Positions 5,375-6,287 of a stretch of DNA of 6,287 nucleotides are shown here, one piece after another. The translations under genes were made by a program, and so were the position numbers. The DNA is from CAZVBV01 sp964513975 (GTDB taxonomy: Bacteria > Patescibacteriota > Gracilibacteria > UBA4473): assembly GCA_964513975.1 (NCBI GenBank), contig CAZEON010000063.1, forward strand, positions 1 to 6,287. Reading direction: 5' to 3'. The notes below the pieces were generated by a model that saw nothing but the letters and a program-made list of their open reading frames with translations, did no database searches and was not told where the DNA came from. Position 1 is the stretch's first letter; each line of letters begins with the position of its first letter.

Positions 5375-5695
5375 ATGAGCGACGATTTCCTAGCCCGCAT
5401 TCAAAAGTCTGAAGCAGAAGCGCAACAATTGATTGAAAAAGCGCTTGAAAAAAAGAAGAACGAACTTCAGAAAGAACACCAACGATTAGCAGAAACACGA
5501 ACTAAAAATTTAGAAAAATCTCGAGCGAAAGCAAAGGGGAAACTCGTGGAGAAACAAAAAGAAATGCGAGGGGTTTACGACCAACTCGTAACAGAAGGAA
5601 AAAAAGAATCTCAAGCATTAGAAGGAGAAGCAGACAAGAAAATGGACAAAGTGCAATCAAGCGCATTTTTGTTTTTTATTAACGAACTTATTTAA
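5375..5695 (+). CDS. V/A-type ATPase coiled-coil stalk subunit (G/H, NtpF-like)
   Basis: A 106-residue, highly charged protein that is almost entirely one long helix: residues about 1-94 are rich in Lys, Glu, Gln and Ala with heptad-like spacing and no proline. A short hydrophobic tail (SSAFLFFINELI, about 95-106) follows. Size, composition and position match the small coiled-coil subunit of V/A-type rotary ATPases (subunit G in Thermus, H in archaea, NtpF in Enterococcus), which pairs with subunit E to form the peripheral stalks. In known operons this gene comes first and is followed by subunit I, exactly as here, with only 3 bp between the two. The sequence alone is low-complexity and would not prove the identity; the neighbour does most of the work. 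No Shine-Dalgarno sequence precedes the ATG. Confidence 0.75.
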   Translation: MSDDFLARIQKSEAEAQQLIEKALEKKKNELQKEHQRLAETRTKNLEKSRAKAKGKLVEKQKEMRGVYDQLVTEGKKESQALEGEADKKMDKVQSSAFLFFINELI

Positions 5696-5698
5696 ACC

Positions 5699-6287
5699 AT
5701 GGCTAAGGTAGCACTTCAAAAGGTATTGGTGACAGGATTCCGAACACACTACAAAATCTTGATGCAAGAATTGCATCGGAGCGGACTCTTGGAAATTGTT
5801 GACACCTCTGATCTCAATACGGGAGAAGTAGAAACAGAAGATCACTTTGGAGCGTATGATTTAGCACGTATAGATGGAGTGATTACATTCCTTAAACCAT
5901 ATGAAACTGTAAAAACTCAAGCCGACTCAATGTTGTCTGGAGGAAAATTGGTTATGAGTGAAGACGACGCAAAAGCACGAGTGAAAGATTTTGGAGTAAA
6001 GTCAGCAGACATTCTCCAAGAAGCAGAAGAAGCAGAAGAAAACTTGGTGCGATATGAAAACGAAGTAGCAAAAATTCAAAAGAGACGAGCAGAGCTGGAA
6101 CCATTCAGACTCTTCAAAATGTCTATTGAAAAAGATTATTCTACCGAGACAACGAAATCATGGGTTGGGTCTGTTGCGAAAGCACAACAAAAAACATTGA
6201 TGGAAGATCTTTTGGGAGAATCAAATCTTATTGATATTGATATCTTTGCAGAAGGAAGCGGAAATGTGTACTTCCGAGTGACAGCAG
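5699..6287 (+). CDS. ntpI: V/A-type ATP synthase/ATPase subunit I, N-terminal part (cut by window edge)
   Basis: The first 196 residues of the large membrane subunit I (the a-subunit equivalent), whose C-terminal membrane domain carries ions past the rotor ring and whose cytoplasmic N-terminal domain anchors the peripheral stalks. Only that cytoplasmic part is present. It has the family opening (MAKVALQKVLVTGFRTHYKI... with QELHRSGLLEI at about 23-33), a helical section with a coiled coil at about 104-135, and a second alpha/beta lobe from about 152 (SWVGSV). Full-length members are usually around 600-700 residues, so most of the gene lies to the right of the window. Subunit I is specific to V/A-type enzymes, so the organism carries this type rather than, or besides, an F-type ATPase. 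The ATG is 3 bp after the previous stop, so the two genes are probably cotranscribed and translationally coupled. Whether protons or sodium are moved cannot be told from this part. Confidence 0.88.
   Translation, partial: MAKVALQKVLVTGFRTHYKILMQELHRSGLLEIVDTSDLNTGEVETEDHFGAYDLARIDGVITFLKPYETVKTQADSMLSGGKLVMSEDDAKARVKDFGVKSADILQEAEEAEENLVRYENEVAKIQKRRAELEPFRLFKMSIEKDYSTETTKSWVGSVAKAQQKTLMEDLLGESNLIDIDIFAEGSGNVYFRVTA

Overview
The window looks like a bacterial chromosome fragment of moderate to low GC with compact genes and the standard code: every supported frame ends in TAA or TAG, and glycine is written GGN. None of the six start codons has a recognisable Shine-Dalgarno sequence, and one strong promoter sits so close to its gene that the mRNA should be almost leaderless. 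These traits, a V/A-type ATPase locus, and a large modular surface protein next to tiny exported proteins fit a small-genome, uncultured lineage such as a candidate-phyla-radiation (CPR) bacterium. That assignment is inference; there is no rRNA or marker gene to settle it.

Layout. 1-313: AT-rich non-coding DNA with several short hairpins. 314-520 (+): a 68-residue protein with two membrane helices, closed by a good intrinsic terminator at 544-572. 625-2955 (+): a 776-residue secreted, membrane-anchored protein made of Ig-like domains and one fibronectin type III domain, with an internal tandem duplication. 3030-3296 (+): an 88-residue cysteine-rich lipoprotein whose cysteine spacing resembles the CS-alpha/beta (defensin-like) signature. 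3297-3681: a convergent intergenic region with at least six inverted repeats, including a perfect 38-bp palindrome and the terminator of the next gene. 3682-5196 (-): a 504-residue membrane-tethered TPR protein. 5197-5374: a divergent regulatory region with a near-consensus minus-strand promoter, an 11-bp inverted repeat with a third copy, and a possible plus-strand promoter. 5375-5695 (+): a coiled-coil subunit, followed 3 bp later by the N-terminal third or so of V/A-type ATPase subunit I (5699 to the window edge). These two begin an ATPase operon that continues to the right.

The left two thirds of the window encode envelope proteins: a small membrane protein, a modular surface protein, a lipoprotein and a tethered TPR scaffold. 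They seem to be transcribed as separate units rather than one operon, so a shared function is possible but not shown. The right end is housekeeping bioenergetics (proton- or sodium-coupled rotary ATPase). The least explained items are the cysteine-rich lipoprotein and the dense palindrome cluster between the convergent genes.
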